From: an uncultured Chloroflexota bacterium
GTDB lineage: Bacteria > Chloroflexota > Dehalococcoidia > Lucifugimonadales > CAJWER01
Direction of reading: 5' to 3'
Length of the DNA stretch: 14,894 nt
Assembly (NCBI GenBank): GCA_913030785.1
Contig: CAJWER010000054.1
Span: 1-14,894, forward strand
Position 1 is the stretch's first letter. Each line of letters begins with the position of its first letter. The notes beneath the pieces are model-generated. The model did no database searches, was not told the DNA's origin, and was given only the letters and a program-made list of their open reading frames with translations. The position numbers and the translations under genes were made by a program. Shown here in pieces: positions 1 through 7,818 of this stretch.

Positions 1-247
1 CATACGCACCTTTGATCTTGGGCAGCAACGACTTGGCGTCATTCAGTGACGCAGCTAGCTCTCTATCAAACTCGTCGGTGATTGATAGCAGCAAAGTCAA
101 GATCGCTTCTTGATTTTCTGGATCGACGGCCAAGACGTCACGGCAAATGCTCTCGGCCTCAAGCGGTTCGTTGAGCAGTCGGTAACGTGTTGCCTTTTCC
201 AATGCCGCGAGGATTCCCGCCTTCGAGATCAGCTTTGGTTGAACCAT
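1..247 (-). CDS. TPR-like protein, N-terminal part (runs off the window)
   Basis: Partial gene: the ATG at 247 opens a frame that continues past base 1, giving 82 residues. The start is supported by a purine-rich AGAAGTGAG stretch shortly upstream. The residues form a helix-turn-helix pattern like a tetratricopeptide repeat: RYRLLNEPLEAESICRDVL followed by AVDPENQEAI, the usual Asp-Pro-x-Asn turn. It lies 21 nt downstream of the sdhB-like gene on the same strand, so the two are probably cotranscribed. I recall small TPR proteins of this kind next to this type of succinate dehydrogenase, which suggests an assembly or accessory role; that role is inference. No signal peptide is visible. The C-terminus is missing because of the window edge. 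Confidence 0.6.
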   Translation of the reverse strand, partial: MVQPKLISKAGILAALEKATRYRLLNEPLEAESICRDVLAVDPENQEAILTLLLSITDEFDRELAASLNDAKSLLPKIKGAY

Positions 248-268
248 GTTTGACTCACTTCTTTTGAT

Positions 269-490
269 TCACTTCGTGAAAAGCACTCGAAACAACTTCT
301 TCACCGGATCGTAAAACTCGTCGATAACACGCTCTTTGAGCGGAATGATCGCGTTGTCGGTAATTGCAATACTCTCGGGACAAACCTCCGTACAGCATTT
401 TGTGATGTTGCAGTAGCCGAGACCCAAATCGTTTTTCAGTAGACCGAGCCGATTTGCCTTGTCGAGCGGGTGCATTTCCAATCCAGCGAC
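269..490 (-). CDS. sdhB: Succinate dehydrogenase/fumarate reductase iron-sulfur subunit, C-terminal fragment
   Basis: The last ~70 residues of an SdhB/FrdB-type subunit of respiratory complex II, which passes electrons from the flavoprotein to the quinone site. The sequence CNITKCCTEVCPE carries the cysteine cluster and CP motif of the C-terminal ferredoxin-like domain. It is followed by ITDNAIIPLKERVIDEFYDP, a family-typical tail. The 2Fe-2S N-terminal domain and the first cysteine cluster are absent: family-like sequence begins at about GLEMHPLDK (near 484). Further upstream the frame is an arginine-rich, non-homologous translation antisense to the VWA gene. The gene is therefore truncated by the junction near 484, not by the window edge. 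The stop is TGA at 269-271. Base composition looks lower in GC than the DNA on the other side of the junction. Confidence 0.75.
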   Translation of the reverse strand, partial: VAGLEMHPLDKANRLGLLKNDLGLGYCNITKCCTEVCPESIAITDNAIIPLKERVIDEFYDPVKKLFRVLFTK

Positions 491-2442
491 ACGACCTGGA
501 CCTGCAGCGGTTCGTGTTCGTCGGCGGCGACGACCCCTCTCGGCAGGTGGGACCATTCAGCGCCTCAGACCCGGACTATGACAAGTCGCGTGCACGGATC
601 CTGACATTGTTGGGCACCGTGGACGAGCAGTCTGCGCCGCTCGCCAGATTACTGCTGGAGGCACAGGCAGTGCTCAGCAGGGAGCAGGGCGCCCCTGGAT
701 CCGAGGTATATGTAATCACAGGCGATTCTGCGGAGACCGACTTTGGGCGGCTTGCAATTCAGCTATCACCTCTCGTCGGTCGGTTTGATGAGTTCGGCTG
801 GATCATCAACGGGGTCGAGCTTCCGAACGCGTCGTCAGAGTCTGTACTATTTCTCGAGGGACTAGCGTCCGAATCAGCCGGTCGGATCATTGATCTGTCC
901 GGAAGAGACGCTCTGATGGACGTCGCCGACTCCATATTGAGGCGGGTCGGACGCGGATCGCTGTCGGCTTTGGGCAGGCGCGATCTGGACCCGTCCGAGC
1001 TGATGAGTTCCGCGATAAGTATCGTACCCGGGACCAGTGAGACCACCATCATACTGTTCAGGGATGAAACCGTTGGCGAAATGCAACTCAGTAATCCGCT
1101 GGGATTTGGTGTTTCGGCCTTCGACCAGTCGAAGTTCCAGATTGTGGAGACGCCTCACGCGATCATCTGGAGACTTATAGACCCTGAGCCGGGCAACTGG
1201 AGGGTCGACGTCTCAGGTATGCAGGGGGGTGTGTCGGTTTGGAGGCATACCGCGAACGACTATAGCCTGGCTCTGATTGCAAATGAGCCGGTGCCCCTCA
1301 ATGAGCCCGCCGCCATCCTGGCGTACGTACAGCGGGGGGATCAACCTGTGAACCTGGAAGACGTCCGAATGTATGCGAATATCACCACGCCGGAAGGCAG
1401 CAGGGTCACGCTGGAGATGATGGACGATGGGATCGGCAGTGACGCTGTGGAGGGAGATGGCAGTTTCACTCTGACGCTGCCGCCGCTGTTGGCGGAGGGT
1501 GAGTACCGGGTTGAGTTGGAACTGGATTGGCTGACATACAACCATCGTATCTCGTCCCTGACTAGCTTTAGCACGAGCATATTCCCGGGCCTGTTGGTGA
1601 CCGCGGTGGACTTCGGAGAGCTGCAGCCTGGTGCACGGACACACGTTGCCAACGTGGTCGTCCACGTGGACGGCCAGCCCTACCCAGTGAACCCCGAAAC
1701 GCTCACTGCCAATCTGAGTTCGACTGAGGACGAGCCGGGAGTTATCGAGTTGGTGCCCAGGCGTGTGTATGGTGATGGCCCGGCCTTCGAGTACGATGTG
1801 TTCCTGACGGCGCCGGACTATGGCCGATTCTCCGTGAGCTATTTGCTGGATACCGAGTATGCAGGCAGGATCTTCCAGCACAGCACCGACGCCGCGTTCT
1901 TTATTGCAGAGGCGCCCGTGGCGGTCGCCGAGGTCGTAACCGAGGTAGTTGCAGAGATTGCGCCGGCAGTGACGTTGCCGTCGGCGGTGCAGTCGTTGCC
2001 AGTGCCGATCATCAGCGATGCCACCTCCGGATTCCCGATGTTGGCGGTCTGGATACCCATAGGCCTGCTGGTGGTGCTGGGGGCCGCAGCCTCCTGGGCT
2101 CTGACCCGCACGAAGCCCTACGGCTTCATCTACGATGATCAGGACGATCCTCTCGTGGACTTTGCCGCGATACGCCGGCATCCGGTGCTGGAGTTGCTGC
2201 TCAGGGGCTCCGTTAAGGGCAAGGAGCTAGGCCTGCCGGGGTTGGAGGGCGTAGTTTTCCGATTCAGCAAGGGCCAGATCCAGATAACCAGCCAGGGCGA
2301 CCATCCGACAGTGAGGGTGAACAACCAGCCACTGGTCGGGCAGACGACCATCGAAGATCGGACCTGGATCGGCACTGGCGGCAAGCTGTACACGTTCCTC
2401 GTAAGCCCGCCCTCCCCAATGTTGGAGGGCTCTGGCGACTAG
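454..2442 (+). CDS. VWA-domain membrane protein, N-terminally truncated
   Basis: A surface-exposed protein anchored near its C-terminus. The open frame begins at a TTG at 454, but the first ~10 codons are antisense to sdhB; meaningful sequence starts at about 484. The early part resembles the second half of a von Willebrand A fold: strand GSEVYVITGDS, strand FGWIINGVELP, then a helix leading to RIIDLSGRDALMDVADSIL. The signal peptide and the metal-binding DxSxS motif that should precede it are missing. Next come beta-rich segments, including one like the extracellular Ig-like domains found after VWA domains (MMDDGIGSDAVEGDGSFT). A transmembrane helix follows at about residues 527-549 (WIPIGLLVVLGAAASWAL), then a cytoplasmic tail of ~110 residues, RVNNQPLVGQTTIEDRTWIG, that looks FHA-like. 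It converges on the cyclophilin gene across a terminator. Exact function unknown. Confidence 0.6.
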   Translation: MPCRAGAFPIQRHDLDLQRFVFVGGDDPSRQVGPFSASDPDYDKSRARILTLLGTVDEQSAPLARLLLEAQAVLSREQGAPGSEVYVITGDSAETDFGRLAIQLSPLVGRFDEFGWIINGVELPNASSESVLFLEGLASESAGRIIDLSGRDALMDVADSILRRVGRGSLSALGRRDLDPSELMSSAISIVPGTSETTIILFRDETVGEMQLSNPLGFGVSAFDQSKFQIVETPHAIIWRLIDPEPGNWRVDVSGMQGGVSVWRHTANDYSLALIANEPVPLNEPAAILAYVQRGDQPVNLEDVRMYANITTPEGSRVTLEMMDDGIGSDAVEGDGSFTLTLPPLLAEGEYRVELELDWLTYNHRISSLTSFSTSIFPGLLVTAVDFGELQPGARTHVANVVVHVDGQPYPVNPETLTANLSSTEDEPGVIELVPRRVYGDGPAFEYDVFLTAPDYGRFSVSYLLDTEYAGRIFQHSTDAAFFIAEAPVAVAEVVTEVVAEIAPAVTLPSAVQSLPVPIISDATSGFPMLAVWIPIGLLVVLGAAASWALTRTKPYGFIYDDQDDPLVDFAAIRRHPVLELLLRGSVKGKELGLPGLEGVVFRFSKGQIQITSQGDHPTVRVNNQPLVGQTTIEDRTWIGTGGKLYTFLVSPPSPMLEGSGD

Positions 2443-2470
2443 GTACCTAGGTCCCCGTTTCCAGAAATAG

Positions 2471-2506
2471 AAAAGACCCCGCCGGGTTGAGTCGGCGGGG
2501 TCTTTT
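2471..2506. terminator. Strong bidirectional intrinsic terminator
   Basis: A perfect 14-bp inverted repeat (2471-2484 pairs with 2493-2506) with an 8-nt loop. A-rich bases on the left arm and a run of six T (2503-2508) on the right give a U-tract when transcribed from either strand. It sits between the convergent VWA gene (stop at 2442) and the cyclophilin gene (stop at 2528), so one hairpin can end both transcripts. Confidence 0.92.
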
Positions 2507-2527
2507 TTCGTGCGATTGGGTGTCGGG

Positions 2528-3289
2528 CTAGTCGCTCTCGGTGATGATGATGGTCTTGATGGCATCTCCGGGGTTGGTCGCCCTTGCCGGGTCCCTGAGC
2601 GAAATCTTGTTCACAACATCCATGCCTTCGGTCACCCTGCCGAACACTGTGTGACACGAAGTGCCGGGGATGCTGCAGTCTTTGGGTGTGCCATCGGGTT
2701 CGTTGCCGTCCAGGAATGACGTTGGGACGAATGTGATGAAGAACTGGCTGCCGTTGGTCCCAAGTCCGTTCCGGACGCCAGCGTTGGCCATCGAGACAGT
2801 TCCAACGGTGTCGTGGCGTCGTAGTGGGCTGGGCTCATTGTCGAAGGTATAGCCGGGTCCGCCGGAGCCGGTACCCGTGGGGTCACCGCTCTGGGCCATG
2901 AAACCTTCTAGGACCCGGTGGAATGTGATGCCGTCATAGTAGCCGTCCCTCGCGAGAAAGACGAAGCTGTTGACGGTGATGGGGGCTTCCTTCGGGTACA
3001 GGTCAATAGTGAATTCGCCGCCCTTTTCCATCTGAAAGGTCGCGGTGTAGTTCTTGTCGGGATCGATGGTCATTGGCGGCGGGGACGTGTATGTCTTGAT
3101 GGCCGGCAGCTTGGCGATGGGTGCTGACGTAGGCGTGGACTGAGGCGTCTGGGTCAGTGTGGAGGCCAGTTGGCCGGTGTCTGACGCTGGTACAGTCGCG
3201 TCCGGCTCGTCGCTGCTACAGGCTGCGAGGAGAGATATCACAGCGACTGCGGCAGCAAACAGTGCAACTCGGAGGGGTCGGTTCGGCAT
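2528..3289 (-). CDS. Cyclophilin-type peptidyl-prolyl cis-trans isomerase, lipoprotein
   Basis: Predicted 253-residue lipoprotein that isomerises prolyl peptide bonds outside the cytoplasmic membrane. The N-terminus has RPLR, a hydrophobic helix and a lipobox LLAAC with the lipidated Cys at residue 24. A Ser/Thr/Pro-rich linker follows, then the cyclophilin barrel. Signature motifs are ITFHRVLEGFMAQSGDPTG (catalytic Arg in FHRV), NGSQFFIT and HTVFGRV. An insertion before the last motif carries a Cys pair (KDCSIPGTSC), which might form a disulfide. I chose ATG 3289 over TTG 3298 because the GGCAGG ribosome-binding sequence lies about 11 nt before the ATG but only 2 nt before the TTG. It is transcribed alone, ending at the shared terminator. 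Export and lipidation are inferred from the signal sequence. Confidence 0.93.
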   Translation of the reverse strand: MPNRPLRVALFAAAVAVISLLAACSSDEPDATVPASDTGQLASTLTQTPQSTPTSAPIAKLPAIKTYTSPPPMTIDPDKNYTATFQMEKGGEFTIDLYPKEAPITVNSFVFLARDGYYDGITFHRVLEGFMAQSGDPTGTGSGGPGYTFDNEPSPLRRHDTVGTVSMANAGVRNGLGTNGSQFFITFVPTSFLDGNEPDGTPKDCSIPGTSCHTVFGRVTEGMDVVNKISLRDPARATNPGDAIKTIIITESD

Positions 3290-3529
3290 AGGTCGCAATA
3301 CCTGCCTTTCTCGACGAGTGGGGGCGTCACACCGGCGAGGCTGACGACCTAATTAACAGCGAGTGATATTCTACATGCAATGAACGGGACGTGCCACGGT
3401 CACGAAGAATCGAGTTGTACGTCGAAACGGGCCGTGCTACTCTGAAACAGGTTTTTGCACCGGTACCCTCCTGACCATGATCCACCAGTCGAGATTGCCA
3501 CGAACCCTATCCGAGACGCGTGAGTAGCT
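3290..3529. other. Divergent intergenic region between the cyclophilin gene and the deacetylase pseudogene
   Basis: About 240 nt without a gene. It must hold the promoter of the cyclophilin gene and, when it was functional, of the deacetylase. An AT-rich patch around 3349-3380 is the likeliest promoter area for the minus strand. On the plus strand TTGTAC (3415-3420) and TACTCT (3438-3443) are 17 nt apart, a weak match to a sigma70-type promoter. No strong operator or riboswitch-like structure was seen. Confidence 0.3.
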
Positions 3530-4262
3530 ATGCCACAACAATCTGAGCACTTCGGGCGGAGCATACTCTGCGTGTTTGCCCACGCTGACGATGAGACCGC
3601 GGGGGCTGGCGGGACAATCGCTCGCTTACGCCGCCGAGGGCGTTGCGGTGCACGTCGTTACGGCCACGCGCGCGGGGGGCAGGGATCGCTGGGCCCGGAC
3701 GACCGCGTTATCGCGCGGGAGGAGCTTCCGATTGTGCGGAGACCGAGCTGCGCTCCGAGTTGGTGGTATTGGGGGCGCACCCCCCGGTCCTGCTCGGCTA
3801 CAGAGACGGCGAGGTTGCCGATGCCGATTTTGCCGAACTGGTGTGGAAGGTTTCGACTCACATGGACGAGGTCAATCCCGATGTCGTGATCACATTCGGT
3901 CCCACAGGCATTACCGACCATCCAGACCACAAGACAATGCACTTGGAGATGGGGGAGGCATTCCAGCGATATACCGAGAGGGTGGGAAACCACTCGTGTC
4001 TGCTGTATTTCGCGATCCCGCCCGAGATTGCGCAGGGATTCGAGCTGGAAATAGAGGGGCCTGAGGCGGTCCCCAATGTCGTGGTAGACATCTCAGACCT
4101 CCTCACTCTGAAGCTAAAGGCGTTGCGAATTCACGGCTCACAGATGGACATTCAGGAGATGACGGACAAGATGGAGGCGGGATGAAGTGGGACAGCTAGA
4201 CATTCCACCAGACGTTTCCACCTGTGCCGTATGGGGAGATCACTCAGGGCCTCTGGCCGTAG
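3530..4262 (+). pseudogene. PIG-L/LmbE family deacetylase, broken by four indels and one stop
   Basis: Remnant of a zinc-dependent N-deacetylase of the LmbE/MshB/PIG-L fold. Reading across frames gives a protein of near-normal length (~240 aa). Frame 2 carries ILCVFAHADDETAGAGGTIA, the HxDD metal motif (usually HPDDE). Frame 3 then gives EGVAVHVVTATR. Frame 2 resumes with GSLGPDDRVIAREELPIVR. Frame 1 continues from ETELRSELVVLGAHPP through DHPDHK, the second zinc motif, to MEAG. Lesions: an extra T near 3626; an indel within 3667-3679; a lost G near 3738; a lost G at about 4183 that turns a probable TGG into TGA; an in-frame TAG at 4197-4199. The family-typical tail FPPVPYGEITQGLWP then ends at TAG 4260-4262. 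No good ribosome-binding site precedes ATG 3530. No functional protein is expected. Confidence 0.8.
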
Positions 4263-4281
4263 TTGTGGTTCGATCTTCTGG

Positions 4282-4470
4282 CATGCTGGAGAGACTCCCG
4301 GTGAAGTATCTGGGGTGGGAGTCATGTATTTTCGCCATACGATGCTGGACCCCGCCGCCCCAGACCCTTCGCATCCGCTCAGGGTGACATCTCGGGACTT
4401 GGTAACCTGCGATTCCCTAGACCACGGCTGTCATGCTGAGGAGGCCCCCGACGAAGTATTTGGGGTGGGG
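4282..4470. repeat. REP-like cluster: two direct copies and one inverted copy of an intergenic element
   Basis: Copy A (4282-4319, plus) and copy C (4432-4470, plus) align without gaps over 38 nt with 31 identities, and all seven differences are transitions. Both share CATGCTG...GAAGTAT.TGGGGTGGG. Copy B (4350-4389) lies in the opposite orientation and ends in CTCAGGGTGACA, the near-complement (10 of 12) of TGTCATGCTGAG at the start of copy C (4429-4440), so B and C can pair over a 39-nt spacer. This resembles dispersed TGTCAT.CTGAG intergenic elements known from many bacterial genomes. It fills the gap between the dead deacetylase and the 3' end of the mannosidase. Confidence 0.7.
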
Positions 4471-4524
4471 GCCACGGACCACGACGATGCCTCACCATCC
4501 CAACCGGCTACCTGACGTGGTCTA

Positions 4525-7500
4525 TTACGGCGTCGCTGTTTCGACCGCGAAGGTCCGCACCTGGAACGGTGCTACGTCGAACGTGAGGTTTGCGTTGTCC
4601 ACGCCCACTGGACCCTCGTCTTCTTCCAGTAGGTTGACCTCGGTTGCGTCGCCCACGTCCAAACCCAGCCGCAGCTCCGCTCGGCCGCGCATGTTGTGGC
4701 CCTCGTAGCACCTCAGTACCAGTCGGTCGGAGTCCTCAGCTAGCTTTACGGTCTCGACGAACACGCCATCGCGACTTGATGATACCAGTGACATATCCTG
4801 TGGTAGCGTCCCTTCATGAGCCCCGGTCCTCACCACTGTCATCGGGTAGTTGAGCTCGAACCCCGCTCGAATCGCTCCGTTTCGCCAATCCCCGGAGTGG
4901 GGGTAAAGGCTGTAGCAGAACTGGTGGTGGCCCTGGTCCGTTTCGGGGTCAGGTTGGGTCGGAGATCGCAGCAGGCTCAGGCGCATGACGTTGTTCTTCA
5001 CGTCGTAGCCGTATTTGCAGTCGTTCAGCAGCGACACCCCATAGTCGCCCTCCGACAGGTCCGCCCACTTCTGGGCGCTTACCTCGAAGCGTGCCTGGTC
5101 CCACGGCGTGCTGCGGTGGACCGGCCTCTGGATGCTGCCGAACTGGATCTCGTAGGTCGCATCTGTGGCATTGACGTCCACGGGGAAGGCGACCTTGAGG
5201 AGCGTGTGCCTCTCGTGCCACTCGACCTCGGTGTCGAAGTCGATCCGCAAGGTAGTGTCGTATACGTGAATTCGCTGCACCAGTGTCGAATGCGAGAAGG
5301 TCCGTTTGATCTCCATGGTGCCGCGAACCGGCCCCGTCTCCAGCACCCGCACCTCAGCCGTACCATCCATTTCCCAGACCTTGTCATGGGCGAAGAGGTC
5401 GATATCCCAAGCGTCGTAATCGATCGGCTTGTCTTCGAATAGCTGGAATACATTACCTGCTTCGCCAGGGGCAAGCACCTCGCGTCCAGCTCCCTTGTCG
5501 AAGATGGATGTGATGCGGCCCTGGACATCCAATTCCAAGTGGAAGAAACGATTTTCCATCGAGGACTTGGTCACGGTGATCGATGACGCGGTCTCCTCGG
5601 AGGCACCGGAACCTATCGAGATGGACGCGTAGCCACAGGACGGGACTTCACTCACCTGGACCAGCAGGTCTCCGGCATCAGTTGGGCTGGCGGACACCTG
5701 ATGTGGTACGACCTGACCACTCGAGCCTACCAGTTGGAGCCGCTCGGGAAGGTTATCCGATGAGAGTCGTGCCACCTCGGACCTCGACCAGGAGGCCGGG
5801 TTGAACACGACCAACGTGTCGCCGCCGGTTTTCACTCGTTCCGCGATCGTGGCCGTGGCGTCTACTACCACCTGGCCAGCCAACTCCTGGACGCGAGCGT
5901 AGTCGGCTATGGCATCGTTCTCGGGATCCCGGGTGATAGATCCGGGCAGGATGTCGTGTTGCTGGTTCACCAGAAGCCGGTCCCATGCCTCGCGAATGCG
6001 CTCTCGCGGGTACATAGCGCCGACGAGCACGGTTGCCATTGCAGCGTAAAGTTCGGCATCGTGGATGACAACCTCGCCCTTGCGGTTGCCGCGCTTGATT
6101 ATGCCCTTGGAGGTGTACGTGCCCCTGTGTAGTTCCAGGTACAGCTCGTCGGACCATTCAGGGGCACCATCGGAGCCCAGTCGTTTTTCCAACTCCTCAA
6201 AGTAGCTCTGTACAGTCCCGTGCTCAATCTTTACGGGCAGGCCCAGTTTTGAAACGCGTCGTGCGCGCTCCAGCATCTGAGTCGTCGGGCCGCCACCACC
6301 GTCTCCATAGCCATAGGTGAACAATATCTGGTCGGACTTGTCCTTTTGCTGGTAGTGGCCCCAGGCGCCCGCCAGCATCTCGGGACTCAGCACAGCGTTA
6401 CATGTGGTCATCCACCCAGCGCGCCCAGGAGAGCGAGCGGTGAGCTGGTGTGTCAAGACGGTACTGCCATCTATGCCGCACCAGTTGAACGAATCGTAGG
6501 GGAGGCGGTTGAACTGGCTCCAGGACATTTTGTTGGTGAGAAAATACTTGATGCCGGAGCGACGTAGTAGCTGGGGTAGCGCCCAGGAGTAGCCAAAGGC
6601 GTCCATTACGACCAATGCCTCTCCCGACGATCCGAATTCCTCGCGGAAGAAGCGCAGACCGAACGTGATCTGACGAATCAGCGATTCCCCGGAGGGCATG
6701 TTGCAGTCTGGCTCGGTCCACATCGCGCCATTGACCTCCCAGCGGCCTTCGGCGATCCGTTCCTTTACCGCGGCGTACAGTTCGGGAAAGTCTTCCTTGC
6801 AGTACTCGTACACCTTGGCCTGGTTCTGCATGAAAGTTAGCTCTGGATAACGATTCATGAGGTCAAGGACCGTCGCGACGGAACGGCCTATCTTGAATCG
6901 GTTGACCTTGATTGGCCAGAACCAGGCCAGGTCGATGTGGGTCTGGCCGACGGCCAGGGCGGTGGCGCCATTCTCGGGAGGGCCGGCGGAGTATAATTCG
7001 GCGCGCAGAGCTTCCCCTGCTGCGGCTGCGGACTCGTAGAAGACGTTGTCCAGCGGACCGCGATAGTCGACTGCGGTGATCGCTCGGTCCACCGCTGTTA
7101 TGATGCGGACCTGGTCCGCCGAATCGTCTCCCAGGGCCTCGGCGGCTTCGAAAGCCGTCGCCGCATCCCAGTAGAACTCTTCTGTAGGACGGTCTATCAG
7201 CTGAATCTCTGTCCCAGCATCAAGGTCCGGGTACTCACGTCCAGGGCTTGGAAGCCAATCGGTCACGTCGAAGTCTGGCTTCCAGAAGAGATACAAGGCC
7301 ACGACATATTCGCGGCCACCCTCTGCGCTTTCCGAGAGGGGGATATCGTAGTGGAAGGCGTCCAGTCCCTGCGCCAGGTTGCCGTCGATGTAGACGAGCG
7401 CCTCGGCGTTGAACAAGGAGTGCAGGTACCCGCCGACCCGCAGAGACAGGGAGACCGGCTTGCCGTCGAAGCGCCGTGGCACGGTAAACCGGGCGCGATA

Positions 7501-7701
7501 CCAAGCAGGCGCTGTGGCTCCGTCCCAGGACTCCAGTGACGGCCAGGAAGAGTCGTCCAAAGTAGGATCCTGCCCGTCGTTGAGGTCGCCGTCATGGGCG
7601 CGCCAAGACGCGATCTCCTCACGGTCCCGTACAACGGCATGCCTCAACTCCTCAATTCTCTGGCGCAGCCTCGGGACGGTCAGCCTGAAATCGGTGTACA
7701 T
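4525..7701 (-). CDS. Glycoside hydrolase family 38 alpha-mannosidase
   Basis: A retaining alpha-mannosidase of 1058 residues, the normal size for bacterial GH38 enzymes. An N-terminal beta-sandwich (about 50-150) precedes the catalytic domain. Zinc ligands are H255 and D257 in VGQTHIDLAWFWP and H582 in NQQHDILPGS. The likely nucleophile is D367 in VVMDAFGYSWALPQLL. Other family blocks are MWTEPDCNMPSGESLIRQ, YGYGDGGGGPT and ELHRGTYTS. A C-terminal beta domain continues to the end. No signal peptide is visible, so it is probably cytoplasmic and trims imported mannosides. I prefer ATG 7701 (MYTDFRLTVPR) to ATG 7779: AAAGGA lies a few nt upstream of 7701, and the extra 26 residues look unlike the family. 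The frame is intact for 3.2 kb between two broken genes. Substrate linkage cannot be read from sequence. Confidence 0.95.
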   Translation of the reverse strand: MYTDFRLTVPRLRQRIEELRHAVVRDREEIASWRAHDGDLNDGQDPTLDDSSWPSLESWDGATAPAWYRARFTVPRRFDGKPVSLSLRVGGYLHSLFNAEALVYIDGNLAQGLDAFHYDIPLSESAEGGREYVVALYLFWKPDFDVTDWLPSPGREYPDLDAGTEIQLIDRPTEEFYWDAATAFEAAEALGDDSADQVRIITAVDRAITAVDYRGPLDNVFYESAAAAGEALRAELYSAGPPENGATALAVGQTHIDLAWFWPIKVNRFKIGRSVATVLDLMNRYPELTFMQNQAKVYEYCKEDFPELYAAVKERIAEGRWEVNGAMWTEPDCNMPSGESLIRQITFGLRFFREEFGSSGEALVVMDAFGYSWALPQLLRRSGIKYFLTNKMSWSQFNRLPYDSFNWCGIDGSTVLTHQLTARSPGRAGWMTTCNAVLSPEMLAGAWGHYQQKDKSDQILFTYGYGDGGGGPTTQMLERARRVSKLGLPVKIEHGTVQSYFEELEKRLGSDGAPEWSDELYLELHRGTYTSKGIIKRGNRKGEVVIHDAELYAAMATVLVGAMYPRERIREAWDRLLVNQQHDILPGSITRDPENDAIADYARVQELAGQVVVDATATIAERVKTGGDTLVVFNPASWSRSEVARLSSDNLPERLQLVGSSGQVVPHQVSASPTDAGDLLVQVSEVPSCGYASISIGSGASEETASSITVTKSSMENRFFHLELDVQGRITSIFDKGAGREVLAPGEAGNVFQLFEDKPIDYDAWDIDLFAHDKVWEMDGTAEVRVLETGPVRGTMEIKRTFSHSTLVQRIHVYDTTLRIDFDTEVEWHERHTLLKVAFPVDVNATDATYEIQFGSIQRPVHRSTPWDQARFEVSAQKWADLSEGDYGVSLLNDCKYGYDVKNNVMRLSLLRSPTQPDPETDQGHHQFCYSLYPHSGDWRNGAIRAGFELNYPMTVVRTGAHEGTLPQDMSLVSSSRDGVFVETVKLAEDSDRLVLRCYEGHNMRGRAELRLGLDVGDATEVNLLEEDEGPVGVDNANLTFDVAPFQVRTFAVETATP

Positions 7702-7818
7702 GCGGTTCCTTTCGATCGGCACAAGCTTGGCAGACAGGCCATCACCACCGGCCTTCGTGTCTGGTAGCTTAGGGTACACGAGTGAAACGGATATGCAAGA
7801 CCTCTGAAGGAGTGTGGA
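7702..7818. promoter_or_regulatory. Divergent promoter region of mannosidase and sulfatase-like gene
   Basis: A 117-nt gap between divergent starts. AAAGGA precedes the mannosidase ATG on the minus strand and AAGGAG precedes the sulfatase ATG (7819) on the plus strand. Promoters for both genes should lie here, suggesting the pair was once co-regulated. No convincing -35/-10 pair or operator palindrome was identified. Confidence 0.45.

Noticed and set aside
1213..2181. 322-codon open frame on the minus strand
   Set aside because: Fully antisense to the VWA gene, His/Arg/Gln-rich with no recognisable domain; a shadow of the high-GC coding frame.
3415..3443. Sigma70-type promoter TTGTAC-17-TACTCT
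   Set aside because: Only about half of the consensus positions match in each box; mentioned in the intergenic entry but not called as a promoter.
3576..4064. 162-codon plus-strand frame as a separate gene
   Set aside because: Only a short stretch of it (EGVAVHVVTATR) is meaningful; it is one segment of the frameshifted LmbE remnant.
7702..7779. Longer start for the mannosidase at 7779
   Set aside because: The additional 26 residues lack family character, while ATG 7701 has AAAGGA at suitable spacing.
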